Source: Mesorhizobium sp. LSJC280B00
GTDB lineage: Bacteria > Pseudomonadota > Alphaproteobacteria > Rhizobiales > Rhizobiaceae
Reading direction: 5' to 3'
Length of the DNA stretch: 64,000 nucleotides
NCBI RefSeq assembly: GCF_000502835.1
Contig: NZ_AYVL01000003.1
Span: forward strand, 16,247-80,246
The notes under the pieces were generated by a model. That model saw only the letters and a program-made list of their open reading frames with translations, was not told where the DNA came from and ran no database searches. Positions within the stretch are counted from its first letter, which is position 1; every line of letters starts with the position of its first letter. Below are positions 49,215 through 60,537 of this stretch, one piece after another. Both the position numbers and the translations under genes were made by a program.

Positions 49215-50942
49215 ATGCGACGGCAATTCTTGACATCAACAACTGCGCTTGTCCTGTTGCTCGGGGCAAGCAATGCCTATGCCGGAATGGACGAGGCCAA
49301 GGCCTTCCTCGATAAGGAAATCGGGCCCCTTTCGACGCTTTCGCGCGCCGACCAGGAAGCCGAGATGCAATGGTTCATCGATGCCGCGAAACCTTTCGCC
49401 GGCATGGATATCAAGGTGGTTTCCGAAACCATCGCCACGCATCAGTATGAATCGCAGGTGCTGGCGCCGGCCTTTACGGCCATCACCGGCATCAAGGTTA
49501 CGCATGACGTCATCCAGGAAGGCGACGTCGTCGAGAAGATCCAGACCCAGATGCAGACCGGCCAGAACCTCTATGACGGCTGGGTCAACGATTCCGATCT
49601 GATCGGCACGCACTGGCGCTACCAGCAGGTGCGCAACCTGACCGACTGGATGGCAGGCGACGGCAAGGATGTCACCAACCCGAATCTCGACCTGAAGGAT
49701 TTCATCGGCACTTCGTTCACCACCGCGCCCGACAAGAAACTCTACCAACTTCCCGACCAGCAGTTCGCCAACCTCTACTGGTTCCGTTACGACTGGTTCA
49801 ACGACGAGAAGAACAAGGCGGACTTCAAGGCCAAATACGGCTACGACCTCGGCGTGCCGGTGAACTGGTCGGCCTATGAGGACATTGCAGCGTTCTTCAC
49901 CGGGCGTGAGATCGACGGCAAGAAGGTCTACGGCCATATGGACTATGGCAAGAAGGACCCGTCGCTCGGCTGGCGGTTCACCGACGCCTGGCTGTCGATG
50001 GCCGGCAACGGCGACAAGGGCATTCCGAACGGTCTGCCCGTCGACGAATGGGGCATCAAGGTCGACGAGAATTCGCGTCCGGTCGGTTCCTGCACGGCGC
50101 GCGGCGGCGACACCAATGGTCCGGCTTCCGTCTATGCCATCCAGAAGTACCTCGATTGGCTGAAGGCCTATGCACCGGCGGAAGCCCAAGGCATGACCTT
50201 CTCCGAATCGGGGCCAGTTCCGGCGCAGGGCGCGGTTGCCCAGCAGATCTTCTGGTACACCGCCTTCACCGCCAGCATGGTCGACGCCAGCGCCAAGGCG
50301 GTGCTGAACGACGACGGCACGCCGAAGTGGCGCATGGCGCCGTCGCCGCATGGCGTCTACTGGAAGGACGGCATGAAGCTCGGCTATCAGGACGTCGGTT
50401 CCTGGACGCTGATGAAGTCGACGCCGACCGACCGCGCCAAGGCCGCCTGGCTCTACGCGCAGTTCGTCACCTCGAAGACGGTCGACGTGAAGAAGAGCCA
50501 TGTCGGTCTGACCTTCATCCGCGAGAGCACGATCCACGACAAGAGCTTCACCGAACGTGCGCCAAAGCTCGGCGGCTTGATCGAGTTCTACCGCTCGCCG
50601 GCGCGCGTCCAGTGGTCGCCGACCGGCACCAACGTGCCGGACTATCCGAAGCTGGCACAGCTCTGGTGGCAGGCGATCGGCGATGCTTCGTCGGGCGCCA
50701 AGAGCGCGCAAGAAGCAATGGACTCGCTCTGCGCCGAGCAGGAAAAGGTGATGAGCCGCATCGAGAAGTCGGGCGTCCAGGGCGAAGTTGGCCCGAAGAT
50801 GGCCGAAGAGCATGACCTCGCCTACTGGAATGCGGACGCGGTCAAGAAGGGCAATCTCGCTCCTCAGCTCAAGATCGAGAACGAGAAGGAAAAGCCGGTC
50901 ACCATCAACTACGACGAGCTGGTGAAGAGCTGGCAGCAATAG
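49215..50942 (+). CDS. glpV: Glycerol ABC transporter substrate-binding protein
   Basis: The 575-residue protein has a signal peptide (residues 1-23, ending AYA before GMDEA) and a large type-D binding fold. Its 575-residue length, greater than the 400 or so of typical sugar-binding proteins, is shared by the GlpV group. It would bind glycerol in the periplasm. It follows the permeases and is separated from glpK by two hairpins. Confidence 0.9.
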   Translation: MRRQFLTSTTALVLLLGASNAYAGMDEAKAFLDKEIGPLSTLSRADQEAEMQWFIDAAKPFAGMDIKVVSETIATHQYESQVLAPAFTAITGIKVTHDVIQEGDVVEKIQTQMQTGQNLYDGWVNDSDLIGTHWRYQQVRNLTDWMAGDGKDVTNPNLDLKDFIGTSFTTAPDKKLYQLPDQQFANLYWFRYDWFNDEKNKADFKAKYGYDLGVPVNWSAYEDIAAFFTGREIDGKKVYGHMDYGKKDPSLGWRFTDAWLSMAGNGDKGIPNGLPVDEWGIKVDENSRPVGSCTARGGDTNGPASVYAIQKYLDWLKAYAPAEAQGMTFSESGPVPAQGAVAQQIFWYTAFTASMVDASAKAVLNDDGTPKWRMAPSPHGVYWKDGMKLGYQDVGSWTLMKSTPTDRAKAAWLYAQFVTSKTVDVKKSHVGLTFIRESTIHDKSFTERAPKLGGLIEFYRSPARVQWSPTGTNVPDYPKLAQLWWQAIGDASSGAKSAQEAMDSLCAEQEKVMSRIEKSGVQGEVGPKMAEEHDLAYWNADAVKKGNLAPQLKIENEKEKPVTINYDELVKSWQQ

Positions 50943-50950
50943 GACCGTTT

Positions 50951-51013
50951 GATGCGGGCGTCCGCGCCCGCATCGCCATGCTCAGGGGAGGCGGCATGTT
51001 GCCGTCTCCCCTG
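50951..51013 (+). terminator. Two hairpins between glpV and glpK
   Basis: The first stem is GATGCGGGCG with CGCCCGCATC (10 bp, loop TCCG, 50951-50974). The second is CAGGGGAG with CTCCCCTG plus an inner GGCA/TGCC (50983-51013), followed by TTTG. They may reduce read-through so that glpK is made less than the abundant binding protein, or protect the upstream mRNA end. Confidence 0.65.
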
Positions 51014-51088
51014 TTTGCGTGAACGGCTCCGCGCCATCCGGCGTCGAGAAATCGCAGCACCTTTGAACTCGCTTCGACGGGAGAGAGA

Positions 51089-52582
<1,494 letters not shown>

Positions 52583-52617
52583 GCAGGGATGCCCCGATGC
52601 CCCGGGATTCGCACTAA

Positions 52618-52647
52618 TGAAAAACCCGCGCCGTTTCGGGCGCGGGC
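52618..52647 (-). terminator. Terminator between glpK and the BA14K gene
   Basis: An 8-bp GC-rich stem (CCCGCGCC / GGCGCGGG) has an A run on its left, which is a T run when read from the minus strand. It ends the BA14K transcript and may also stop glpK read-through. Confidence 0.82.
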
Positions 52648-52668
52648 TTGCAGCCTCTAATCTGGGAC

Positions 52669-53142
52669 TCAGTAAGGCGACCGGCACTGCCGGCGCGGAC
52701 CGTAGTTGGGCTGGTAAGTGTTGTCAGAAGCGCGATAGCTCCGATAACGGTCATAGCACCACTGCACGTGGGCATCGCCACGATAGACACGATTCTGGTT
52801 GACGATCGCGCCGGTAATCAGCGCTCCGGTAGCAAACGCAGCCAGCGGGAACCAGAAGTCGCCGTGACGGCGATAGCCGCGACGATATTCGCGATAGCCG
52901 CGATGGCCACGCCAGTACATGCCGTCGTCACGCGAAAAATTGCGACGGAAATCGCGACGCGAGAAATCGCGATTGAAATTCCGGTGCCTCCGCCACGGCT
53001 CGTACTGGACGGTCTGGACATTCGAGGTGAGCCCCTGGGCCGGGGGCGCATAGCTGGGCTGAGCGTTGACTGGCACGATCTCCGCGGCAGCGAATGAGAT
53101 CGAAAGAGTGGTCGCCAGTAGGCCCGACATGATCCTATTCAT
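52669..53142 (-). CDS. BA14K family secreted protein
   Basis: The 157-residue protein has a signal peptide (about residues 1-28) and a middle part dense in Arg, Tyr and Phe (RRHGDFWFP). A further hydrophobic stretch (LAAFATGALITGAIV) comes before the BA14K C-terminal motif VQWCYDRYRSYRASDNTYQP. In Brucella BA14K is an immunoreactive protein with lectin-like properties. ATG at 53142 follows AAGGAG; the long upstream frame crosses the tRNA and was rejected. Confidence 0.87.
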   Translation of the reverse strand: MNRIMSGLLATTLSISFAAAEIVPVNAQPSYAPPAQGLTSNVQTVQYEPWRRHRNFNRDFSRRDFRRNFSRDDGMYWRGHRGYREYRRGYRRHGDFWFPLAAFATGALITGAIVNQNRVYRGDAHVQWCYDRYRSYRASDNTYQPNYGPRRQCRSPY

Positions 53143-53448
53143 GGTCTTCTCCTTGAAACGCATGTCCCTTATCGCGGGAAACGGGCAGGCTGCGCAAATT
53201 GTTCCGCCAAAAATCCCAAGTTGCTGATCCGCAAAGGTTCTTCCGATTTGCTGCTTGCTTTCGTCGGCATAGCGCGAGCTTCGGTCTTGCGCGAGAACGA
53301 GGCCGTTCCGTCGACGCCGAAGCGCTCCGCAAGGCATGATGACACTGCAGGACAGTCCGGTTTGCGAGCCGTCTTTTTCCGGTTGACCGGCAGAGGCACT
53401 CTCCCTATGTTCCGCGCAATTTCGAGGGCGGCCTTTCTGAGCCCGCGG
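53143..53448. other. Intergenic region between BA14K gene and tRNA-Lys
   Basis: About 300 bases between divergent units. The left side must hold the BA14K promoter and the right side holds the tRNA promoter. A plus-strand frame here runs into the tRNA and is not a gene. Confidence 0.6.
53383..53411 (+). promoter_or_regulatory. Promoter of tRNA-Lys
   Basis: TTGACC at 53383-53388 and TATGTT at 53406-53411 are separated by 17 bases. The mature tRNA begins 38 bases downstream. Confidence 0.6.
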
Positions 53449-53524
53449 GAGCGCGTAGCTCAGCCGGTAGAGCAACTGACTTTTAATCAGTAGGTCATGG
53501 GTTCGAATCCCATCGCGCTCACCA
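53449..53524 (+). tRNA. tRNA-Lys (anticodon TTT)
   Basis: The 76-base gene folds as a full cloverleaf: the acceptor arm GAGCGCG pairs with CGCGCTC, the anticodon arm ACTGA/TCAGT holds the loop CTTTTAA with anticodon TTT at 53482-53484, and GGTTCGAATCC forms the T loop region. CCA at 53522-53524 is encoded. Confidence 0.97.
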
Positions 53525-53582
53525 CAATCCGATAAGATTCAGCACCTTCTTGCAGCGGGGAGGCGATCGCGGCCCGGTCGTA

Positions 53583-53978
53583 TTAGCCGCCGGCTCCATC
53601 GTCCAGCATGGTGCCTGTGAGTGCCTCATAGGCCTTGCTGCACAGCTGAGAACCCGGACAATCCTTCACGATAAGCACTGGCGCCACGGTAAGAACCGCT
53701 GCGGCAAGGATTTGTACACCGAGACGGGCAGCGCTTACCTTCCTGCCCAACACACCGGCCAAGAAAAAGTAGAGACCCTGGGCCATGCAGGCTGCGGTCA
53801 GAATGCCCAAAAGCGTGCTGGTCGCTCTTGCGAAGGGCGTTATGTAGCCGTCGGGAAAACCCAGCATGCCGAGATCCATCGACCATTTCAGCGCCAGCAT
53901 GACGCTCAACGCTGCCCAAACGAGGGCCGTCGTACGAGTGAACAGCGTCTGCTTTGGCTTCTCACCTAGATCAGTCAT
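53583..53978 (-). CDS. Small membrane protein of unknown function
   Basis: The 131-residue protein has three or four hydrophobic helices (ALVWAALSVMLALKW, GILTAACMAQGLYFFLAG, GVQILAAAVLTVAPVLIV) and a C-terminal tail with two cysteines (DCPGSQLC). No family is recognised. It lies 46 bp after dprA on the opposite side of the run (both minus), upstream in transcription. Confidence 0.55.
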   Translation of the reverse strand: MTDLGEKPKQTLFTRTTALVWAALSVMLALKWSMDLGMLGFPDGYITPFARATSTLLGILTAACMAQGLYFFLAGVLGRKVSAARLGVQILAAAVLTVAPVLIVKDCPGSQLCSKAYEALTGTMLDDGAGG

Positions 53979-54023
53979 GGAATCACGTCGGAATTGCGTG
54001 CCGGGACATGCGCAAGCTCTCGG

Positions 54024-55148
54024 TCAAATCAGCGAGACATTACCGCCGGCATGGCGCTCGAGCCGTCCGGCTAGGTCGAGCTCCAGCAGCACCATGAACA
54101 CTTGGGCGGGATGCAGGCCGGTGTGGCGGATGATCTCGTCTACCGCCACTGGCGTCGGGCCGAGCGCCTCGACGACGCGGTCGCGGTCGTCCTCGCGCGG
54201 CGGCGGCGTTGCCGAAAAGTCGGGCGGCTCCTCAAGCGGCGATGTCCTTGGGGCCCAGGCGCCGACCAGCGGGGCGATCGCACTGGTGATATCGGCGGCC
54301 TCGGTGACAAGGGTTGCGCCGTCCTTGAGCAGGCCATTGGCGCCGGCAGCGCGCGGATCGAGCGGCGAACCGGGAACGGCAAAGACCAGCCGGCCCATCT
54401 CGCCGGCAAGCCGGGCGCTGATCAGTGAGCCGGAGCGCTGTGCGGCCTCGACCACCACCAATCCCAATGCAGCACCGGCGACGAGCCGGTTGCGGCGCGG
54501 AAAATCCTGTGCGCGCGGCTGCCAGCCAAACGGCATTTCGGAAATGATGGCGCCGCCGCACTCGGCGATCTCGTCGCACAGGCCGGCATTTTCGGGCGGG
54601 TAGGGCAAATCGAGGCCGCCGGCGAGCACGCCGATTGTGCCAGTCGCAAGGCTGCCATGGTGCGCGGCCGTATCGATGCCGCGCGCCAGGCCGGAGACGA
54701 TGCCATAGCCGTCGCGGCCGAGATCCGCCGCCAGCATCCGCGCCATTTTGATGCCGGCCAGCGATGCGTTGCGAGCGCCGACGATGGCGACCGCTGGCAA
54801 GCGGAACACCGCGCTATTGCCCCTGACCGCGAGCAGCGGCGGCGGATGATCCATGCTTTTCATCAGCGGCGGATAATCCGCCTCGCCGATGCCGACGAAG
54901 CGGGCGCCAGCCCGCCGGGCGGTCTCCAGCTCCGCCTCGGTCTCGGCAATGGACGGGATGCGGACGATTTTTTTGGCGCCACCCGAAATCATCAGCTCGG
55001 GCAGCATCGATAGCGCTGCTTCGGCCGAACCGAACCGGTTGATCAGGTCGCGAAAGGAAGCCGGGCCGACATTCGGCGTGCGGATCAGACGAAGCCAGCT
55101 CAGCCGCTGCCGGTCGCTGAGGCGCGGCCCGGCGTCGGGCTCGCTCAC
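54024..55148 (-). CDS. dprA: DNA-processing protein DprA
   Basis: The 374-residue protein has a SAM-like N-terminal part, a Rossmann fold with [13 protein letters not shown] and [17 protein letters not shown], and a C-terminal winged helix. DprA loads RecA on incoming single-stranded DNA during transformation; it is also common in species not known to be competent. The start is GTG, overlapping the plsY stop as GTGA. Confidence 0.93.
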   Translation of the reverse strand: MSEPDAGPRLSDRQRLSWLRLIRTPNVGPASFRDLINRFGSAEAALSMLPELMISGGAKKIVRIPSIAETEAELETARRAGARFVGIGEADYPPLMKSMDHPPPLLAVRGNSAVFRLPAVAIVGARNASLAGIKMARMLAADLGRDGYGIVSGLARGIDTAAHHGSLATGTIGVLAGGLDLPYPPENAGLCDEIAECGGAIISEMPFGWQPRAQDFPRRNRLVAGAALGLVVVEAAQRSGSLISARLAGEMGRLVFAVPGSPLDPRAAGANGLLKDGATLVTEAADITSAIAPLVGAWAPRTSPLEEPPDFSATPPPREDDRDRVVEALGPTPVAVDEIIRHTGLHPAQVFMVLLELDLAGRLERHAGGNVSLI

Positions 55149-55732
55149 TCGTTGGCCCCGATCTTACCCTCGGTGCCGGCAAGCAGCCGCGCAATGTTGG
55201 CGCGGTGCTTTACGATGACGATTAGGCTCATCGCCGCGAAAAGCCCGGCAATCTGCGGCGTGCTCAGGAAATACAGCGCCATGGGCACCACGACTGCTGC
55301 CGTCAGTGCCGCAAGCGAGGAGAAGCGGAACAGGAAGGCCACCGCCAGCCAGACGACGGCGAAGATCAGCGCCGCCTGCCAGGCAAGGCCGATCAGCACG
55401 CCAAGGTAAGTGGCGACACCCTTGCCCCCCTTGAAGCCGAGCCAGACCGGAAAGAGATGACCTAAAAACGCGCCGAAGCCGGCCCAAAGTCCGAGCTCGG
55501 GCGCAAAGCGGCCTGCGATCAGCACCGCCGCGGTGCCTTTAAGGGCGTCGAGCAGAAGCGTGGCCGCGGCCAAGCTCTTGTTGCCGGTGCGCAGCACATT
55601 GGTGGCGCCGATGTTGCCGGAGCCGATGTTGCGCACGTCGCCGAGGCCGGCGGCACGGGTGATCAGCAGGCCAAACGGGATCGAGCCGAGAAGATAGCCG
55701 AACACCAATGCCAAGACGGGACTGTAAGCCAT
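55145..55732 (-). CDS. plsY: Glycerol-3-phosphate acyltransferase PlsY
   Basis: The 195-residue membrane protein has [13 protein letters not shown] at the start and the conserved cytoplasmic motifs [12 protein letters not shown] and [13 protein letters not shown]. It transfers the acyl group of acyl-phosphate to glycerol-3-phosphate, the first step of phospholipid synthesis. ATG at 55732 follows GGGGGAA. It is coupled to dprA. Confidence 0.95.
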   Translation of the reverse strand: MAYSPVLALVFGYLLGSIPFGLLITRAAGLGDVRNIGSGNIGATNVLRTGNKSLAAATLLLDALKGTAAVLIAGRFAPELGLWAGFGAFLGHLFPVWLGFKGGKGVATYLGVLIGLAWQAALIFAVVWLAVAFLFRFSSLAALTAAVVVPMALYFLSTPQIAGLFAAMSLIVIVKHRANIARLLAGTEGKIGANE

Positions 55733-55790
55733 TGTTCCCCCGAACTTTCCTTGGCTGAGCGGATTTTAAGCCGTGACGCCTGTTTTCGTC

Positions 55791-57077
55791 CTAGGCCGAA
55801 AACACTGTGCGGCCCGCCACCATCGTTTGCAAGACCTTGCCTTGCAGTCGTGCGCCTTCGAAACAGGTGTTTTTCGAGCGTGAGCGGATGCCGCTCTCGC
55901 TGACGACCCATGGCTCGTCCAGATCGACGAGCGAAAGGTCGGCCAATGCCCCCGGTTTCAGCGTGCCGCCGGGCAGGCCGAACAATCTTGCCGGCGCGGT
56001 CGACAGTGTCTCGACCAGCCGGAGCAGCGTCACGTCGCCATTGTGATAGAGCCGCAGCGCTGCGCCTAGCAGCGTTTCCAGGCCGATGGCGCCGGCCGCG
56101 GCATCGGCAAAGGGAAGGCGCTTGGTGTCGACGTCCTGCGGGTCGTGCGAGGAGACGATGAGATCGATGGTGCCGTCCTTGATCGCTTCGATCATCGCCA
56201 GCCGGTCTTCCTCCGCGCGCAGCGGCGGCGTCAGCCGGAAGAAGGTGCGGTACTCGCCGACATCATTCTCGTTGAGCGACAGATTGTGGATCGACACGCC
56301 TGATGTGACATTGGCGCCATCGGCTTTCGCGCGTGCTACCGCGCTTGCCGCCATAGCCGTCGAAATCTTGGCAGCGTGATAGGCGCCGCCGGTCAGCCGA
56401 GCCAACGCGAGATCGCGCTCCAGGGGGATCGATTCGGCTTCGCGCGGAATGCCGGCAAGGCCAAGCCAGCTTGCGTAAAGGCCTTCGTTCATCACGCCGG
56501 CCGAAGCGAGGTCGGCGTCTTGGGTTTCATGCGCGATGACGCCACCGAAATCGCGCGCATAGGTCAGCGCGCGGCGCATCACCAGCGCGCTGGCAATAGA
56601 ATGCCGGCCATCGGTGAAGGCGACCGCGCCGGCCTCGCGCAGCAGGCCGAATTCGGTCATCTCGCGGCCTTCCAGCCCCTTGGTGATCGCTGCTGCCGGC
56701 AAGATGTTGACGATTGCGGTGTCCTTGGCGGTGCGCAGCACGAACTCGACCAGTGCGACATTGTCGATCACCGGGTCGGTATCGGGCATCATGACGATTG
56801 AGGTGACGCCGCCGGCCGCCGCAGCGATGCTCGCCGAAGCAATGGTCTCCCGGTGTTCACCGCCGGGTTCGCCGATGAAGACGCGCGCGTCGATCAATCC
56901 GGGGATGATAGTCTTGCCGGCGCAGTCGATGATGGTGGCGCCGTCGGGCGCGCCCTGGTTCAAGGCCGCCTTGCCGGCGGCAACGATTTTGCGGCCTTCG
57001 ACGATGACGGTGCCGACCTCATCGACGCCGCGCGACGGGTCGACGATGTGGGCCCGGCGGAAGACCGTTATGCTCAT
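55791..57077 (-). CDS. Dihydroorotase-like protein lacking metal-binding residues (pyrC-like)
   Basis: The 428-residue protein has the class I dihydroorotase fold and its place beside pyrB. In the metal site, the HxH pair that follows GLID is Arg65-Val-Phe67, and the TDHAPH-type catalytic segment is SSHDPQ without the aspartate. Known enzymes with such losses (PyrX, PyrC') have no activity and serve as a partner that stabilises aspartate transcarbamoylase. The same role is likely here. It overlaps pyrB by one base (TGATG). Confidence 0.85.
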   Translation of the reverse strand: MSITVFRRAHIVDPSRGVDEVGTVIVEGRKIVAAGKAALNQGAPDGATIIDCAGKTIIPGLIDARVFIGEPGGEHRETIASASIAAAAGGVTSIVMMPDTDPVIDNVALVEFVLRTAKDTAIVNILPAAAITKGLEGREMTEFGLLREAGAVAFTDGRHSIASALVMRRALTYARDFGGVIAHETQDADLASAGVMNEGLYASWLGLAGIPREAESIPLERDLALARLTGGAYHAAKISTAMAASAVARAKADGANVTSGVSIHNLSLNENDVGEYRTFFRLTPPLRAEEDRLAMIEAIKDGTIDLIVSSHDPQDVDTKRLPFADAAAGAIGLETLLGAALRLYHNGDVTLLRLVETLSTAPARLFGLPGGTLKPGALADLSLVDLDEPWVVSESGIRSRSKNTCFEGARLQGKVLQTMVAGRTVFSA

Positions 57078-58039
57078 CAGGCGCGGCCCTCGTGGTTTCG
57101 ACGGGGGTCGAGCAGCGCTTCCATAACCGCCATGCGCACGGCGACGCCCATCTCAACCTGTTCCTGGATAACGCTTTGCGGGCCGTCGGCGATCTCGGAG
57201 GCGATCTCGACGCCGCGGTTCATCGGGCCGGGATGCATGACCAGCGCACCGTCCTTGGCCGCCTTCAGCTTCTCCGCGTCGAGGCCGAAATAGCGGAAAT
57301 ATTCGCGCACCGACGGTACGAAAGCGCCTTCCATGCGTTCGCGCTGCAGGCGCAGCATCATCACCACGTCGGCGTCCTTCAGACCCTCGGCCATGGAACG
57401 GGTGACGATGACGCCCATCTTCTCGATGCCGGCGGGCAAAAGCGTCGAAGGGGCGACGACCCTGACCTGGGCACCAAGCGCGTTGAGCAGGATGATGTTG
57501 GAGCGGGCCACGCGCGAATGCAGGATGTCGCCGCAGATCGCCACGATCAGCTTCGGCAACGGACCCTTGACGCGGCGGATAGTCAGTGCGTCGAGCAGCG
57601 CCTGGGTAGGGTGCTCATGGGCGCCGTCGCCGGCATTGACCACCGAACAGCCGACTTTCTGGGCGAGAAGTGCTGCCGCGCCGGCCGATTGATGGCGGAT
57701 GATCAATATGTCGGGACGCATGGCATTCAGCGTCATCGCCGTATCGATCAGCGTCTCGCCCTTTTTCACCGACGAACTCGCTACGGACATGTTCATGACG
57801 TCGGCGCCGAGCCGTTTGCCGGCCAGCTCGAATGACGATTGCGTACGGGTCGAGGCTTCGTAGAAGAGATTGATCTGGGTGCGGCCGCGCAGCGTCGATG
57901 TCTTCTTGTCCGACTGCCGCGAGATGGCAACGGCCCTGTCCGCCCGGTCGAGCAGAAGCTCGATGTCGGCAGGGGAAAGATCGCGGATGCCCAGAAGATG
58001 GCGGTGGGGATAAAGCGGCAGGGACGATGCGTCGGTCAT
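57077..58039 (-). CDS. pyrB: Aspartate carbamoyltransferase catalytic subunit
   Basis: The 320-residue protein carries the carbamoyl-phosphate motif [20 protein letters not shown] and [11 protein letters not shown]. It joins carbamoyl phosphate and aspartate, the committed step of pyrimidine synthesis. The following dihydroorotase-like gene starts in its stop codon, so the two products are made together and probably form the ATCase complex. No pyrI regulatory chain is present. Confidence 0.95.
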   Translation of the reverse strand: MTDASSLPLYPHRHLLGIRDLSPADIELLLDRADRAVAISRQSDKKTSTLRGRTQINLFYEASTRTQSSFELAGKRLGADVMNMSVASSSVKKGETLIDTAMTLNAMRPDILIIRHQSAGAAALLAQKVGCSVVNAGDGAHEHPTQALLDALTIRRVKGPLPKLIVAICGDILHSRVARSNIILLNALGAQVRVVAPSTLLPAGIEKMGVIVTRSMAEGLKDADVVMMLRLQRERMEGAFVPSVREYFRYFGLDAEKLKAAKDGALVMHPGPMNRGVEIASEIADGPQSVIQEQVEMGVAVRMAVMEALLDPRRNHEGRA

Positions 58040-58194
58040 CTCAAGTCGCTGCTATAGGGGGGAGGCTCCGCGGCTGCAAGCACCGGCTTGGGATTGGATT
58101 GGTTCTCCCCGGTATTTTCGTCGCGCGCCGCTGGCCATAGGCTATAAACCGCCTTGGCTTTGGATTCGCAGCCTTCAGGTGATAAGGACGAAGC

Positions 58195-59823
58195 GTGACT
58201 GACGACGTGACCAACCAGCCGCCGCCGCTGGCCGGCGGCAACGCCTGGCGGGGCGATCCGTTGCTGATCCAGCTTGCCGAGCGCTTTTCCGATCCGGTGC
58301 GCAAGGACCTCGACGGGCTTGGCCGTTTCGTTCTGACCCATGAGGCGCAGGAACTGGCCCGTCTTGCCAATGTCGAGATGCCGAAGCTCAGGACCCATGA
58401 CCGCCAGGGCCGGCGCATCGACCAGGTCGAGTTCCATCCCGCCTATCACGCGCTCATGCGCCGCTCTGTTGCCAACGGGCTGCATTCGTCGGTCTGGGAG
58501 AATGGCGACGCCGAGATCGGCCGCCGCCACCAGGTGCGCGCTGCACGCTTTTACCTCACGGCTGAGCTCGAGACCGGACATCTCTGCCCGATCACCATGA
58601 CCAGCGCTTCGCTGGCAGCGCTGATGGCCAGCCCGAAGCTGTTTCGCGAATGGGCGCCTCGGGTGACGACGCGCAAATACGATCAAAGCCAAAAGCCTCC
58701 GGTCGAAAAAGCCGGGCTGACGCTCGGCATGGGCATGACCGAGAAGCAAGGCGGCACCGATGTCCGTGCCAACGTCACCAGCGCCGAGCGCGCCGGCAGC
58801 GGGTTTTATCGCCTGACCGGCCACAAATGGTTCATGTCGGCGCCGATGTCGGATGCCTTCCTGGTGCTCGGACAGGTGCCGGAGGGACTGTCGTGCTTTC
58901 TCGTTCCCCGCCTGCTCGGCGACGGATCCGGCAACGGTTTCCGTTTTCAACGGCTGAAGGACAAGCTCGGCAACCGATCCAATGCCTCGTCGGAGGTGGA
59001 ATTCGTCAATGCCATCGGCGAGATGGTCGGTGAGCCCGGCGCGGGCGTGAAGACGATCATGGACATGGTGACCCTGACGCGGCTCGACTGTGCCGTCGCC
59101 TCATCGGCGATCATGCGGGCCGGACTGGCCGAGGCTGTCCACCACACGCGCCACCGCAAGGTGTTTGGAACCAATCTGATCGAGCAGCCGCTGATGCAGC
59201 GTGTGCTGGCCGATATGGCGCTCGACGTTGCCGCCGCTACCGCGCTGTCGTTCCGGCTGGCGCGCTCCTTCGACGAGGCGGCCGGCGACCGCGGCGAGGC
59301 GGCCTTCGCCCGCGCCATGACGCCGGTCGTCAAATACTGGGTCTGCAAGATTGCGCCGCCGCTGCTCTATGAAGCGATGGAGTGCCTCGGCGGCAATGGC
59401 TATGTCGAGGAGGGGCCGCTCGCCCGCTACTATCGCGAAGCTCCGGTCAACGCGATCTGGGAGGGATCCGGCAACGTCATGGCGCTCGATGTGCTACGTG
59501 TGCTGGGGCGTGCACCCGGCCTGTTCGATGACGTGCTGGCCGGCATCGACCGCGATCTCGGCGCCGGCGGACGCGGCACCGTCGGCGTGCTCAAGGCGGC
59601 AATGCAGGTCGCTGCAACCGACGAGGGCTCGGCGCGGCTCTTGACCGAGCAATTGGCATTGTCGGCGGCGGCAGCAGAGCTTCGCAGGCTGGGGGCAGGG
59701 CGGATCGCCGACGCCTTCGTCGAAACGCGCCTCGCCGGCCAGTGGCGCAATACCTATGGCATGATCGATTCCCGCCATGATGCGCGCATGATCATCGATA
59801 CGCTCTACCCGCCGATCAACTAA
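58195..59823 (+). CDS. Acyl-CoA dehydrogenase, AidB-like
   Basis: The 542-residue flavoprotein has the acyl-CoA dehydrogenase core and the AidB features: length near E. coli AidB (541), an extended N-terminus (GGNAWRGDPLLIQLAERF), MGMTEKQGGTDVRAN for FAD binding, YEAMECLGGNGYVEEGPLARYYRE and the long C-terminal helical region. AidB is linked to the alkylation (Ada) response in E. coli; that link here is not shown by the sequence. Start GTG at 58195 follows AAGGA. Confidence 0.86.
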   Translation: MTDDVTNQPPPLAGGNAWRGDPLLIQLAERFSDPVRKDLDGLGRFVLTHEAQELARLANVEMPKLRTHDRQGRRIDQVEFHPAYHALMRRSVANGLHSSVWENGDAEIGRRHQVRAARFYLTAELETGHLCPITMTSASLAALMASPKLFREWAPRVTTRKYDQSQKPPVEKAGLTLGMGMTEKQGGTDVRANVTSAERAGSGFYRLTGHKWFMSAPMSDAFLVLGQVPEGLSCFLVPRLLGDGSGNGFRFQRLKDKLGNRSNASSEVEFVNAIGEMVGEPGAGVKTIMDMVTLTRLDCAVASSAIMRAGLAEAVHHTRHRKVFGTNLIEQPLMQRVLADMALDVAAATALSFRLARSFDEAAGDRGEAAFARAMTPVVKYWVCKIAPPLLYEAMECLGGNGYVEEGPLARYYREAPVNAIWEGSGNVMALDVLRVLGRAPGLFDDVLAGIDRDLGAGGRGTVGVLKAAMQVAATDEGSARLLTEQLALSAAAAELRRLGAGRIADAFVETRLAGQWRNTYGMIDSRHDARMIIDTLYPPIN

Positions 59824-59982
59824 GGGCCGTCGCCCAATTCGCTGCCGCTCTCGCGACCCTGTGGATGATCGTTAACCTTAACGAATGGTTTCCATTGCGG
59901 CGGCCGATGGCAAAGCCCAGTGTTATGGTTAAGGCAAGGATTGTTCAGCTTGAGCGGCTTTGCCCTGCGAAGCAGGAGCGTC

Positions 59983-60537
59983 ATGCGGCATATTCTGAGC
60001 TCTTTTCTGGCATTGCATTGGGCGGCCGTTTTCGCCCTGCTGGCGTTCATTTGCATCGACGGGAATCGAGGCGTGGCGACGGCCCTTGGCGTACTGGGCG
60101 TTCCCGTCCAGAACACTCGATCTGCCGATCTCGAAAACGCCGTCGTCGTGGCGCCGCTCGCCGTGGCACTGCTTGTCGTCGCGGTGCTGTTCTGCTGGGC
60201 CTTTGTTGAAGCACTGACCAGCGACACGACCAACCCGGATCCCGCCGATAGCGTCATGCGAATCGCCTTCATTTCCGCCTTGGGCGTGCTGTCGCTGATC
60301 GTCATCGGCGGCGCCGCGCAAGGCATCAATGGGCTGTTCATGATTGTCGCGGTGCAATTGGCGGCACTTCTGGCGTCCTATGTCGCGGTGCTCGCGGAGC
60401 GGCGGTCGACCGTTGCCGCGGCAGCTCCAGGGACCGGCGAAATCCGAGCGGCCGCGCATGTCATGGCCAAGGCAGCGGCGCATAATTCCTCGCTTGCCCG
60501 CATTTCCGGCCGGCTGGATTCGAGGGATGACCGCTGA
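59983..60537 (+). CDS. Membrane protein of unknown function
   Basis: The 184-residue protein has four hydrophobic helices (LALHWAAVFALLAFI, APLAVALLVVAVLFCWAFVEAL, IAFISALGVLSLIVIGG, GLFMIVAVQLAALLASYVAVL) and a hydrophilic tail of about 40 residues. The ATG at 59983 has AGGAG upstream, so the longer frame was rejected. It overlaps the next gene by one base (TGATG). I recognise no family. Confidence 0.6.
   Translation: MRHILSSFLALHWAAVFALLAFICIDGNRGVATALGVLGVPVQNTRSADLENAVVVAPLAVALLVVAVLFCWAFVEALTSDTTNPDPADSVMRIAFISALGVLSLIVIGGAAQGINGLFMIVAVQLAALLASYVAVLAERRSTVAAAAPGTGEIRAAAHVMAKAAAHNSSLARISGRLDSRDDR

Noticed and set aside
49236..50939. 567-codon open frame opposite glpV
   Set aside because: It mirrors glpV almost end to end and has the typical composition of a GC-rich antisense shadow. 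glpV has a signal peptide and operon context.
53221..53493. Plus-strand open frame reaching into tRNA-Lys
   Set aside because: It reads through the tRNA promoter and into the tRNA itself; no ribosome-binding site or protein motif.
59869..59940. CtrA-type TTAA sites upstream of a membrane protein gene
   Set aside because: TTAA words are present but not in the TTAA-N7-TTAA spacing, so chance is more likely.
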